Shown here in pieces: positions 41,847 through 51,932 of a stretch of DNA of 64,000 nucleotides; position 1 is the first letter of the stretch; each line of letters opens with the position of its first letter. Source of the stretch: Spectribacter acetivorans. GTDB lineage: Bacteria > Pseudomonadota > Gammaproteobacteria > Nevskiales > Salinisphaeraceae. The stretch is from contig NZ_JAVRHY010000003.1 in assembly GCF_031846305.1 (NCBI RefSeq), positions 62,001 to 126,000 on the forward strand. The letters run 5' to 3'. Made by a program: the position numbers and the translations under genes. The notes beneath the pieces are model-generated. The model was not told where the DNA came from. It saw nothing but the letters and a program-made list of their open reading frames with translations, and did no database searches.

Positions 41847-41858
41847 GGACCGGCTGAC

Positions 41859-42218
41859 ATGAGTCGCGGCCTGTCCGGCTGGCCTCGGTTATGGCGCGCA
41901 ACACGCGTATCCTACCGGGGGCTCGGCTGGGCGTGGCGCAACGAAGAGGCGTTTCGCATCGAGGCCGTGCTGTTCGTGGCGCTGTTGCCGGCCGCCTATT
42001 GGTGGGGTGACAACGGGCTCGAACAGGCCGTCTGTGTCATGTCGCTGTTCCTGGTGATGATCACCGAACTGCTCAACACCGGCATCGAGGCGGCCATTGA
42101 CCGTATCGGCACCGAACACCATCAACTGTCCGGTGCGGCCAAGGACGTGGCTTCGGCTGCGGTCCACCTGTCGCTTATCCAGGTACCCGTCGTGTGGGGC
42201 CTGATCGGTTTGAATTAA
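41859..42218 (+). CDS. dgkA: Diacylglycerol kinase DgkA
   Basis: The 119-residue integral membrane kinase phosphorylates diacylglycerol released during membrane-derived glycan synthesis. It has three predicted helices and the catalytic motifs NEEAFRIEA and ELLNTGIEAAIDRIG. Length is normal for the trimeric bacterial enzyme. It sits in the gcv operon, 12 bp after gcvPB and 12 bp before a PfkB-type kinase; a functional link is not obvious. Confidence 0.95.
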   Translation: MSRGLSGWPRLWRATRVSYRGLGWAWRNEEAFRIEAVLFVALLPAAYWWGDNGLEQAVCVMSLFLVMITELLNTGIEAAIDRIGTEHHQLSGAAKDVASAAVHLSLIQVPVVWGLIGLN

Positions 42219-42230
42219 GAAGGGAGACCA

Positions 42231-43163
42231 ATGTCTGCGCTCATCTGCGGATCCTTTGCCTACGACAACATCATGGTGTTTCCGGATCGGTTCTCGAACC
42301 ACATCCTGCCGGACAAGGTGCACATGCTGAATGTGGCCTTCCTGGTGCCGGAACTGCGCCGTGAATTCGGCGGCACTGCCGGCAACATCGCCTACAACCT
42401 GCATCTGCTGGGCGGGGATGGCTACGCCATGGGCACCGTGGGCGCTGACTTCAAGCCCTATGCCGAGCGCATGGACCGGCTGGGTATCTCGCGCAAGTAC
42501 CTCAGGGACATCCCCGAGTCGTTCACGGCGCAGGCCTACATCACCACCGATCTGGACGACAACCAGATCACCGCCTTTCATCCCGGCGCCATGAACGAGG
42601 CTCACAGCCAGGCGCTGCCGGACGATCTCGACATCAGCGTCGGCCTGATCTCGCCGGATGGCCGCGACGGCATGATCCAGCACGCCGAGCAGTTCGCCGA
42701 GCGCGGCATTCCGTTCATCTTCGATCCCGGCCAGGGTCTGCCGATGTTCGACGGCGACGATCTCAAGCGCTTCATCGAGCAGGCCGGCTACGTGGCGGTC
42801 AACGACTACGAGTCGCAGCTGATGATGGATCGCACCGGCTGGACCATGGAGGAAATGGCCGAGCGCGTGCGGGCGGTGATCGTCACCCGTGGTGGCGAGG
42901 GCTCGCACATCTACACCGATGGCAAGAAGCTCGAGATTCCCTCGGTCAAACCGGCGGCGATCAAGGACCCCACCGGCTGCGGCGACGCCTACCGGGCGGG
43001 CCTGTTGTATGGCCTGGCCAAGAACATGGACTGGGAAACCAGCGGGCGTATCGCCTCGCTGATGGGGTCGATCAAGATCGCCCATACCGGCACCCAGAAT
43101 CACCATTTCACCCCGGACGAGTTCGCTGCCAGGTTCCAGGACGCCTTCGGGTACGCCCTCTAG
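42231..43163 (+). CDS. PfkB-family carbohydrate/nucleoside kinase
   Basis: The 310-residue ribokinase-fold enzyme has the N-terminal glycine motif EFGGTAGNIAYNLHLLG and the C-terminal catalytic signature DPTGCGDAYRAGLLYG, with the general base aspartate in GCGD. The long first strand (CGSFAYDNIMVFPDRF) resembles adenosine kinase-like members of halophilic and photosynthetic proteobacteria, but sugar kinases cannot be excluded. It is the last gene of the gcv-dgkA run. A nucleoside role would fit the one-carbon/purine theme, which is inference. Confidence 0.85.
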   Translation: MSALICGSFAYDNIMVFPDRFSNHILPDKVHMLNVAFLVPELRREFGGTAGNIAYNLHLLGGDGYAMGTVGADFKPYAERMDRLGISRKYLRDIPESFTAQAYITTDLDDNQITAFHPGAMNEAHSQALPDDLDISVGLISPDGRDGMIQHAEQFAERGIPFIFDPGQGLPMFDGDDLKRFIEQAGYVAVNDYESQLMMDRTGWTMEEMAERVRAVIVTRGGEGSHIYTDGKKLEIPSVKPAAIKDPTGCGDAYRAGLLYGLAKNMDWETSGRIASLMGSIKIAHTGTQNHHFTPDEFAARFQDAFGYAL

Positions 43164-43217
43164 CGAAGGATCGGGACGGGCGGCGGTTGCGTGCCGCCGT
43201 CCGCTCGGGAGAATCCC

Positions 43218-44378
<1,161 letters not shown>

Positions 44379-44489
44379 CAGCCGGCGTCGTATCGACTCG
44401 CAGACGGCGCCGGCTTCGATTGAACCCGCCGCATCGGCGCAGTACCCTCGCCGGGTCTGCCTACCTCATCACGACAGGAGTCCGCCACG

Positions 44490-45755
44490 ATGACCCATAA
44501 CCACCCCGGCCATCTCTCGCCGCTGCTGCAACAGGCGACGCGCGTGCGCGCGGTGCGTGGGGAAGGCTGCTATCTGATCGATGATGCGGACCGCCGCTAT
44601 CTGGATTTCACCTCCGGCATCGGCGTGACCGGCACCGGTCACTGCCATCCGCATGTGGTGCAGGCCGCCCAGGAACAGGTGGGCAAGCTGATCCACGGGC
44701 AGTACACGACGATCATGCACGAGCCGTTGCTCAAGCTCTCGGAGCGTCTGGGCGAGCGCATGCCCGGTGATATCGACGCGATCTTCTTCGCCAGCGCCGG
44801 CACCGAGGTCGCCGAAGGCGCGTTGCGTCTGGCGCGCCAGGCCACCGGCCGCCCCAACGTCATCGTCTTTCACGGTGGCTTCCACGGCCGCACCATGGGG
44901 TCGCTGTCGATGACCACCTCCAGCGTCGGCCTGCGAGCCGGCCTGCAGCCGATGATGGGCGGCGTGGTGGTGGCACCGTTCCCGCACGCCTTCCGCTACG
45001 GCTGGGACGAGGACACCGCCACCGACTTCTGCCTGCGTGAACTCGACTACATCCTGGCCACCTACAGCGCCCCGGCCGAGACCGCGGCGATGATGATCGA
45101 GCCGGTGCAGGGCGAGGGCGGCTATGTGCCGGCCAATGCGCGGTTCCTGCAGGGGCTGCGCGAGCGCTGTGATCACCACGGCATGATCCTGGCCATGGAC
45201 GAAGTTCAGGCCGGCTACGGGCGTACCGGCAAGTTCTGGTCGCACGCGCATTTCGACGTGCAGCCCGACATTATCATGACCGCGAAGGGCCTGGCCAGCG
45301 GCTTTCCGCTGTCCGCCTTCGCCGCGCCGCATCACCTGATGGAGAAGGGCTGGCCCGGTTCCCAGGGCGGCACCTACGGTGGCAACGCGGTGGCCTGTGC
45401 CGCCGCCCTGGCCACCCTGGACGTGATCGAGCAGGAGAACCTGGTGGACAACGCCCGCGACATGGGTGACCACCTGCGCCAGCGGCTGAATGACCTGCAG
45501 ACGCGCTACCCGGCGATGGGCGACGTGCGTGGCAAGGGGCTGATGCTGGGCGTGGAGATGTTCGACGACCAGTGCCAGCCGGACGGCGACCGCACCGGTC
45601 GCCTGCTCACCGCCTGCGAATCACGCGGACTGCTGATGCTTCGCTGCGGGGCGCACAAGAACATCGTGCGCTGGCTGCCGCCGCTGATCGTCAATCGTGA
45701 ACAGATCGACCAGGCGGTGGACATCTTCACCGAAGCCCTGGACGAGACTGCCTGA
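44490..45755 (+). CDS. Class III PLP aminotransferase (4-aminobutyrate aminotransferase-like)
   Basis: The 421-residue fold-type I aminotransferase has the cofactor block GTEVAEGALRLAR, GFHGRTMGSLSMT, the metal-like EPVQGEGGY, DEVQAGYGRTG and the PLP lysine in MTAKGLASGFPLSAF. The closest recognised groups are GabT-like omega-aminotransferases that act on 4-aminobutyrate or related omega-amines. SSADH at 47882-49333 would complete GABA degradation, so a shared role is plausible. A strong AGGAG site precedes the ATG. Confidence 0.86.
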   Translation: MTHNHPGHLSPLLQQATRVRAVRGEGCYLIDDADRRYLDFTSGIGVTGTGHCHPHVVQAAQEQVGKLIHGQYTTIMHEPLLKLSERLGERMPGDIDAIFFASAGTEVAEGALRLARQATGRPNVIVFHGGFHGRTMGSLSMTTSSVGLRAGLQPMMGGVVVAPFPHAFRYGWDEDTATDFCLRELDYILATYSAPAETAAMMIEPVQGEGGYVPANARFLQGLRERCDHHGMILAMDEVQAGYGRTGKFWSHAHFDVQPDIIMTAKGLASGFPLSAFAAPHHLMEKGWPGSQGGTYGGNAVACAAALATLDVIEQENLVDNARDMGDHLRQRLNDLQTRYPAMGDVRGKGLMLGVEMFDDQCQPDGDRTGRLLTACESRGLLMLRCGAHKNIVRWLPPLIVNREQIDQAVDIFTEALDETA

Positions 45756-45761
45756 GACGGT

Positions 45762-45799
45762 TGCGCCCGTCGCGCCGGTTCTGCCGGCCGGCGGGCGCA
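45762..45799. terminator. GC-rich hairpin between convergent genes (bidirectional terminator candidate)
   Basis: TGCGCCCG (45762-45769) pairs with CGGGCGCA (45792-45799), and an inner GCCGG/CCGGC stem (45774-45778 with 45784-45788) extends it. It occupies the 54-bp gap between the aminotransferase and dsbC stops. No clear U-tract is present on either strand, so termination is probable but not proven. Confidence 0.5.
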
Positions 45800-45809
45800 G
45801 TCCTGCCGA

Positions 45810-46601
45810 TCAGCCCCGGCTGTTGCCGGCCAAGCGGGTGGCCAGCGCCTCGGGCTTGAGGTAACCGCCCAGCACCTTGCCGGTCTCGTCGATGATCATG
45901 GGCGTGCCGGTCAGGCCGACCTCGCGTCCGAGCTGGTACTGCGCGTTCACCGGCGAGTCGGCACAGGCCTCGCCGGACGTATCCAGCGAGTCGTTGTTCT
46001 TGACCGCCGTGATCGCGGCGCGCGGATCATCGGCGCACCAGACGGCTTCGGTAAGCCGCCAGTTGGCGGAACCGGGGCCGCCGCGCGGGAAGGCCAGGTA
46101 GCGTACCTCGATGCCGCGCTCGTTGATTGCCGCCATGTGGTTGTGCAGCCGCTGGCAGTAGGGGCATTCGGGGTCGGTGAATATCCACACCACGTGCTTG
46201 GTTTCGCCCTCGGGGCTGAACACGATGGCGTCATCCGCATCCAGCTCGGCCATCGCGCTGGCGCGGGAATCGCTACGGGCCTGCTCGGTGACGTTGGTGC
46301 GGGATTCCAGATCGTAGAGATCGCCGTTGATGGCGAACCGGCCGTCCGGGGTGACGTAGAGAATCTGGCTGCCGATATGCGCACGGTAGAGTCCCGCATC
46401 GTCCTCGAATGCCAGCTCGCCGACCTCGCCCAGTGCGGTCAGCTTTTCGCGTACCACTTCGGGTTCGGCGCGCTCGGCGGTGGCGGCGCCGTCACCGGCG
46501 GCGTCGGGCAGACCGGTCGGGGTCATCCAAAGGGCGATGGCCTGCATCAGAATGACCACCAGGAGGACGCCGACGGCGGCGATGAGCGTGTTGCGAGTCA
46601 T
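45810..46601 (-). CDS. dsbC: Thiol:disulfide isomerase DsbC-like
   Basis: The 263-residue periplasmic isomerase has an N-terminal hydrophobic segment (LIAAVGVLLVVILMQAIAL) that may stay as an anchor, a DsbC N-terminal dimer domain (about 45-110) and a thioredoxin-fold domain with active site CPYC (Cys146, Cys149) in FTDPECPYCQRLH. The cis-Pro TGTPMIIDETGKVLGGY block is present. I use the ATG at 46601 rather than the start 11 codons upstream. It would shuffle disulfides with DsbD, which is not in the window. The frameshifted transporter is divergent. Confidence 0.92.
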   Translation of the reverse strand: MTRNTLIAAVGVLLVVILMQAIALWMTPTGLPDAAGDGAATAERAEPEVVREKLTALGEVGELAFEDDAGLYRAHIGSQILYVTPDGRFAINGDLYDLESRTNVTEQARSDSRASAMAELDADDAIVFSPEGETKHVVWIFTDPECPYCQRLHNHMAAINERGIEVRYLAFPRGGPGSANWRLTEAVWCADDPRAAITAVKNNDSLDTSGEACADSPVNAQYQLGREVGLTGTPMIIDETGKVLGGYLKPEALATRLAGNSRG

Positions 46602-46661
46602 GACAAAGCGGATGGAACCAGTTGATCGCGGCATTCTACACGGACCGGTAGGGGTGCCGGC

Positions 46662-47874
46662 ATGACGGGCTATGCCCGGTTCCTGTACGACAACCGGCGT
46701 CTGCTGACGTTCGGGGTGCTGCTGTGCGGATTGTCCGGCAGCGGCCAGACCTATCTGGTCGCCCTGTTCGGCCCGGCGCTGCGGGCCGAGTTCGACCTAG
46801 GCAATGCCGCCTTCGGCGGTCTCTACTCCACGGCGACGCTGGCCAGCGGGTTGCTGCTGCTCTGGGCCGGGGCGCTGATCGACCGCATGCCTCTGGCCAG
46901 GTTCACCACGCTGGTGATCGGCGGTGCCGCCGTCGGGGCGTTACTGCTGGCTGCCAGCCCGGTCTGGTGGGTGGCGGGGCTGGCCCTGTTCCTTCTGCGG
47001 TTATGCGGCCAGGGCCTGATGACCCATCTGGCCCAGACCAGCATGGCGCGGTACTTCGAGGCCGGCCGCGGCAAGGCGCTGGGTCTGGCGGCGCTGGGTC
47101 TGCCGCTGGGGGAGGCGGTTTTCCCGCTGCTGGTTGTAGCCGGCATTACGCTGCTGGGCTGGCGCATGACCTGGCTGACGATCGCGGCCGTCCTGCTCGC
47201 GTCACTCCCGTTGCTGCTAGCGCTGATCCGCCGACCGGCGTCAGCCGGGTCCGGCGCCGTCTCGCCACCGTCGGACCAGGCACGCGATCCGGCAGTGTCC
47301 TGGCACCGGCGGGAGGTACTGCGAGATCCCCGTTTCTATGCCGTTCTGGCCGCTTTGCTGGCCCCGCCGTTCATCGTCACCGGCCTGTTCATCCATCAGG
47401 CGTCCCTGGCGGCCGCCAAGGGATGGACCCTGAGCCATCTGGCGCAGAGCTTCGTGTTCTATGCCGGCGGCCACGTGCTTGCGCTGATTGCGGCGGGCCC
47501 GCTGGTGGATCGGTTCCGCTCGGCGCTGCTGTTGCCGGTCATGCTGGGGCCCATGGCGCTGGCCGTGGGATTGCTGAGCGTGTTCGAGGGCGGCTGGCTG
47601 GCCCCCGTCTATCTGGGTCTGGCGGGTCTGACGGTCGGCGCGGTGCCGCGACCCTGTTCGGCGCGATCTGGCCGCGGCTGTACGGGGTGCGCCACCTCGG
47701 CGCCATCCGCGCCGTGGCCCAGGCGGCGATGGTGCTGGCGACGGCCATGGCCCCGCTCTGATCGGGGCGTTGCTCGACCAGGGGTCAGGCTGGCCCCCGA
47801 TAACCGCCACCATGCTGGTCTATCTCGTGGTCACGACCGCGCTGGCCGCCGCGGCGCTGCGCGGCGGTCGATGA
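46662..47874 (+). pseudogene. MFS transporter gene with two -1 frameshifts
   Basis: The first frame (46662 to about 47642) encodes eight or nine helices of an MFS permease (LLTFGVLLCGLSGSGQTYLV start; LAGLTVGA end). Similarity continues in a second frame (ATLFGAIWPRLYGVRHLGAI, about 47642-47757), which meets a stop after ATAMAPL. The last helix continues in a third frame (IGALLDQGSGWPPITATMLV to TGA at 47874). Both changes correspond to one missing base, near 47642 and near 47755. The rest is a normal 400-residue permease, so it is either a recent pseudogene or two sequence errors. Substrate unknown; it is divergent from dsbC. Confidence 0.85.
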
Positions 47875-47881
47875 TCCGCGA

Positions 47882-49333
47882 TCAGGCGCCGCGCGGTACC
47901 GTCTGTGGCTCGACGTACTCGAACAGACCCTCTTCACCGCCCTCGCGGCCGAAGCCGGAGAGCTTCATGCCCCCGAACGGGGCCTCCGGCGTGGGGCCGG
48001 TGCCGGTGTTGTGGCCCACGTGGCCGAAACGCAGTTGCGCGATCACGTGGGCGGCGCGGTCGGCGTCGGCGGTGAACACGTAGGCGGCCAGGCCGAATTC
48101 GGTGTCGTTACCGATGGCAATCGCCTGGTCGTCGCCGTCGAACTCCACCAGCGGCACCAGCGGCCCGAAGGTTTCCTCCCGGCAGCAGTCCATGTCGCGG
48201 GTGACACCGCGTACCACCGCCGGCGGGAAGAACAGGCCCTTGCCGCTGTCCAGCTCGTCGGGGGCCTTGCCGGCCACCTGTTCCGCCCCCTTGTCGATGG
48301 CGTTCTTCAGATGGCGATGCACCTTGTCGAAGCCGGCGACGTTGATCAGCGGGCCGATGTCGATGTCGTCATCCATGCCGTCGCCCACCCGCAGGGCCCG
48401 CACCTTGTCCACCAGCTTCTCGGTGAAGGCATCGGCCACGCCGCGCTCGACCAGCACGCGGTTGGCGCATACGCAGGTCTGGCCGCCGCCGCGGAACTTG
48501 TTGCCGATCAGCTGCGTGACCGCGTCGTCCAGATTCGCATCGTCGAACACGATGAACGGGGCATTGCCACCGAGTTCCAGCGCCAGCTTCTTGACCTGAT
48601 CGGCGGTGGCGCTGATCAGATGCTGGCCCACGCCGGTGGAGCCGGTGAAGCTGATCATGGGCACGTCCGGGTGACGGCACAGGGTGTCGCCGATCGCCCG
48701 GGCCGACCCCATCACCAGATTGACCATGCCGTCGGGCAGGTCCAGGCGCTTATGCAGCAGGGTGAACAGCGCGATCATGGTCAGCGGGGTTTCGCTGGCG
48801 GGCTTGATCACCGTGGGGCAGCCGGCGGCCAGGGCCGCGGACAGCTTCTTGGCGATCATGCCGATGGGGAAGTTCCAGGGGGTGATCAGTCCGGCCACCC
48901 CGATCGGGCGGAAATGCACGGTCCAGTCGCAGTCCTTGGGCCGTTGGCTGAGCTTGCGCGGCGCCAGCTCGTCCAGATGCTGCGCGCAGTAGTCGAAGAA
49001 CCCCGCCGCGTAGGCGACCTCGCCCTGGGCTTCCTTCCAGGGCTTGCCGTGTTCCAGACACAGGATGCGGCCGATCTCCTCGGCCTCGTCATTGAGCGCG
49101 TCACGGATATCGGTGAGCCATTCGCGGCGCTGATCCAGGTCGTAGTCCATCGACACCGCGCCGCGGGCGGCGGCGATGGCGCGCTCTGTTTCCGCCTCGC
49201 CCATGGCGGGCACCCGGGCCAGTTCCTTGCCGTTGGCGGGGTTGAGCACGGCAAAGGTCTCGCCGTTGTCCGCGTCGCACCACTGACCGCCGATGTAACC
49301 GGACAGGTGCTTGAGCATGGGGGAGTCGATCAT
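47882..49333 (-). CDS. gabD: NAD(P)-dependent succinate-semialdehyde dehydrogenase
   Basis: The 483-residue aldehyde dehydrogenase has the cofactor-binding PWNFPIGMIAKKLSAALAAG block, catalytic Glu in LELGGNAPFIVFDDA and catalytic Cys in GGGQTCVCANR. The C-terminal YVEPQTV and the overall spacing match SSADH. The ATG at 49333 overlaps the amidase stop (ATGA); an in-frame opening up to 49726 runs through the amidase gene and is not real. It oxidises succinate semialdehyde to succinate, or a related semialdehyde. Its position after amidase and 2-hydroxyacid dehydrogenase suggests a catabolic operon. Confidence 0.9.
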   Translation of the reverse strand: MIDSPMLKHLSGYIGGQWCDADNGETFAVLNPANGKELARVPAMGEAETERAIAAARGAVSMDYDLDQRREWLTDIRDALNDEAEEIGRILCLEHGKPWKEAQGEVAYAAGFFDYCAQHLDELAPRKLSQRPKDCDWTVHFRPIGVAGLITPWNFPIGMIAKKLSAALAAGCPTVIKPASETPLTMIALFTLLHKRLDLPDGMVNLVMGSARAIGDTLCRHPDVPMISFTGSTGVGQHLISATADQVKKLALELGGNAPFIVFDDANLDDAVTQLIGNKFRGGGQTCVCANRVLVERGVADAFTEKLVDKVRALRVGDGMDDDIDIGPLINVAGFDKVHRHLKNAIDKGAEQVAGKAPDELDSGKGLFFPPAVVRGVTRDMDCCREETFGPLVPLVEFDGDDQAIAIGNDTEFGLAAYVFTADADRAAHVIAQLRFGHVGHNTGTGPTPEAPFGGMKLSGFGREGGEEGLFEYVEPQTVPRGA

Positions 49334-50745
49334 GATGTTGTCTCGGTCTGTCGCCAGTCCGGCCGGCGGCCGGTCCAGGGTGCAAGGTTCTCCAGGGTTT
49401 TCGCGGCGCGCAGCACTACTGCATCCTGATGCCGGGCACCCACGATCTGCAAGCCGATCGGCAGGCCGTCGCGGTTGAAGCCGCAGGGCACGGAGGCCGC
49501 CGGCTGGCCGGTCAGATTGAAGGGGTAGGTGAACGGGGTCCAGGAGGGCCAGCGCGGCGAATGCCAGCCGTCGGGCACTTCCTGGCCCTTGGGGAAGGCC
49601 GGAATCGGCAACACCGGCGATACCAGCAGGTCGAAACGCTGGTGGAACAGGCTGGTCTGTTCCACCAGGCTGGCGCGCACATTGGCGGCACCCATGTAAT
49701 CCAGCAGCGAGAACTGCGCGGCCCATTCGGCCACTTCCACCAGCCCGGGGTCCATCTGCTTGCGGGCCTCGGCGTCGATATCGCGCATGGCGTTGGCCGC
49801 GCCGCCGTAGAACAGCAGGTTGAACGCGTCGATGGGATCCTCGAAGCCGGGATCGGCGGATTCCACTGCCGCCCCTTCCCGCTCCAGCAGGGCGACGGTG
49901 CGGGCCACCGCCTCGGCAATTTCCGGGTCCACGTTCGCGTACCCGAAGTCAGCTGAAAACGCGATGCGCAGGCCCCTGACCCCGTTATCGAGGCCGTCAC
50001 GAAAGTCGACGCGATTGGCCGGAAGCGTGGGGTCACGCGGATCGGGCTCGGCCAGCACATTCATCAGCAGGGCGGCGTCGTCCACGGTCCAGGTCATGGG
50101 GCCGACATGGGCCAGCGGATAGAAGGCGCTGGGTGGCCACATCGGGCACAGCCCGTGGGTGGGCTTGTGGCCGAAACAGCCGGAAAAGCCGGCCGGCATG
50201 CGGATGGAGCCGCCGGCATCGGTGCCCAGTGTGAGCGGCGACATGCCCAGCACCGCCGCCGCCGCGCTGCCGCCGGACGAGCCGCCCGCGGTCTGATCCG
50301 GTGCCCAGGGATTGCCGGTGGGGCCCTCCATCGGGCAGTCGGTGACCCCCTTCCAGCCGAATTCGGGCGTGGTGGTCCGGCCGCTGGTCACCATGCCGTG
50401 ACGGCGCAGGGCAGCTACGGCGGGGGCGTCCTGGTCGGCCGGGCGGTGCCGGTCGATCAGCTTGGAGCCCTTGAGATTGGGCCAGCCCTCGGCCATGAAG
50501 ATGTCCTTGACCGCCACCGGCACGCCGTCGACCAGCCCGTGAGCGGTGCCGTCCTGATAGCGCTTTTCCGCCGCCCGGGCCTCGGCCCGGGTGATCTCGT
50601 CGTTGATCTGGCAATAGGCGTGGACCGCCGGGTTCAGGGCGTGAATCCGGGCCAGGCAGGCGTCGGCGGCTTCCACCGGCGACAGGGTTTTCGCCCGGAA
50701 GGCCTCGAGCATCTCGAGTGCGGTGAGATCGGCGATGTCGGTCAC
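49330..50745 (-). CDS. Amidase-signature family hydrolase
   Basis: The 471-residue amidase has the Ser-cisSer-Lys triad: the Lys in VAVKDIFMAEGW, and the Ser pair in GGSSGGSAAAAVLGMSPLTLGTDAGGS-type sequence with the nucleophile in the DAGGSIRMPA block. It begins MTDIADLTALEMLEAFRAKTL. The family hydrolyses amides of many kinds, including aryl amides, carbamates and GatA-like substrates; no GatB/C genes are present, so a catabolic role is likely. It overlaps gabD by 4 bp and is followed upstream by the hydroxyacid dehydrogenase. Confidence 0.9.
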   Translation of the reverse strand: MTDIADLTALEMLEAFRAKTLSPVEAADACLARIHALNPAVHAYCQINDEITRAEARAAEKRYQDGTAHGLVDGVPVAVKDIFMAEGWPNLKGSKLIDRHRPADQDAPAVAALRRHGMVTSGRTTTPEFGWKGVTDCPMEGPTGNPWAPDQTAGGSSGGSAAAAVLGMSPLTLGTDAGGSIRMPAGFSGCFGHKPTHGLCPMWPPSAFYPLAHVGPMTWTVDDAALLMNVLAEPDPRDPTLPANRVDFRDGLDNGVRGLRIAFSADFGYANVDPEIAEAVARTVALLEREGAAVESADPGFEDPIDAFNLLFYGGAANAMRDIDAEARKQMDPGLVEVAEWAAQFSLLDYMGAANVRASLVEQTSLFHQRFDLLVSPVLPIPAFPKGQEVPDGWHSPRWPSWTPFTYPFNLTGQPAASVPCGFNRDGLPIGLQIVGARHQDAVVLRAAKTLENLAPWTGRRPDWRQTETTS

Positions 50746-50769
50746 GGAAGGTTCCTTGGTTCTAGCGGG

Positions 50770-51768
50770 CTAGGTTGGGGCGCGGGCGGTCCGGCGGGGC
50801 GGCACGGCCCCCCGCTTCTTGTCCACCAGGTTGTGCAGGGGCTCACCCGCCTGCCAGCGATCGAAATTGGTCATGAACTGGTCGATCAGGGCGGCTCGCC
50901 ATCCCCGGAAATCCCCGGCCATGTGGGCCGACAGGATCACGTTCGGCAGACCCCAGAGCGGATGATCGGCCGGCAGCGGTTCTTCCTCGAACACGTCCAG
51001 CCCCGCACCGGCAATCTCGCCGGATTCGAGCGCCTGCACCAGCGCGTCGGTATCCACGATCGGGCCACGGCCGATGTTGATGAACCGGGCGCCGGGCTTC
51101 ATCGCACGGAAGGCGTCGGCATCGAACAAATGATGTGTGGCCTTGTTGAGCGGTGCGGCCACTACCACGTAGTCGGCGCGAGGCAGGTGGTCGGACAGCG
51201 CGTCGATGGCGTGCACCGAGGCGAATCCGGGCACATCGCGGGCGGTTCGCGCGATGCCATCCACCTGCATGCCGGCGGCGGTGCAAAGACGGGCAATCTC
51301 GCCGCCGATGGCGCCGGCGCCGATCACCAGAACCTGCTTGTGGTCGATGCGCTCGGTATCACGGTGGCGCCATTCGGCCGCCTGCTGCAGCTCGATATTG
51401 CCGCGGGTGTCCTTGGCGAAGGCCAGGATCAGGCCGAGTACGTATTCCGCGATCGGCCGGTCGAAGATGCCGCGAGCGTTGGTCAGGGCAATATCCGATT
51501 CGCGCAGGGCCGGGAACAGCAGGGCGTCCACGCCGGCGCTGGTGGCATGGACCCAGCCCAGGCGGTCGGCTGCCGGCCAGGCCTCAACCACCGCATCGGT
51601 GCGGAAGTCGGTGACCAGCAGCACGTCGGTTCCCGGCAGCTGGCTGGCCAGCTGCGGGGTATCGGCGCTCATCCGGACTTCGGCCCGGCCATCCAGCTGA
51701 TCCAGGCCCGGTGGCGGGTCTTCGTCAGGGGCGGTCAGGACGGTAACGACGGGAAGTCGATCGGTCAT
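50770..51768 (-). CDS. D-2-hydroxyacid dehydrogenase (NAD(P)-dependent)
   Basis: The 332-residue protein belongs to the formate/glycerate dehydrogenase family. The nucleotide-binding motif is LVIGAGAIGGEIARLCTAAG, followed by the catalytic-region block FINIGRGPIVDTDAL and GLDVFEEEPLPADHPLWGLP with the Glu/His relay. Members reduce 2-oxoacids or oxidise D-2-hydroxyacids; the substrate is unknown. It appears to be the first gene of a leftward operon with amidase and gabD and is divergent from the aminotransferase at 51933. Confidence 0.9.
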   Translation of the reverse strand: MTDRLPVVTVLTAPDEDPPPGLDQLDGRAEVRMSADTPQLASQLPGTDVLLVTDFRTDAVVEAWPAADRLGWVHATSAGVDALLFPALRESDIALTNARGIFDRPIAEYVLGLILAFAKDTRGNIELQQAAEWRHRDTERIDHKQVLVIGAGAIGGEIARLCTAAGMQVDGIARTARDVPGFASVHAIDALSDHLPRADYVVVAAPLNKATHHLFDADAFRAMKPGARFINIGRGPIVDTDALVQALESGEIAGAGLDVFEEEPLPADHPLWGLPNVILSAHMAGDFRGWRAALIDQFMTNFDRWQAGEPLHNLVDKKRGAVPPRRTARAPT

Positions 51769-51932
51769 CAGGCGGATCGAGCGCCTGGCTGCGACGACAT
51801 GGGCTACGGCCGGAGTGAAGCGATGGAGCGGACGTTACCCAGCCCGCCATACGAACGTCAACCGACAGCTTGACCGGACCCGGGCGCGCGCCTAGTGTTT
51901 GCCGATACTCGTCAAGCAACAGGGACGCGCTG

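Noticed and set aside
49334..49726. N-terminal extension of the SSADH gene
   Set aside because: The region codes for the amidase in another frame, and aldehyde dehydrogenase similarity begins only after 49333.
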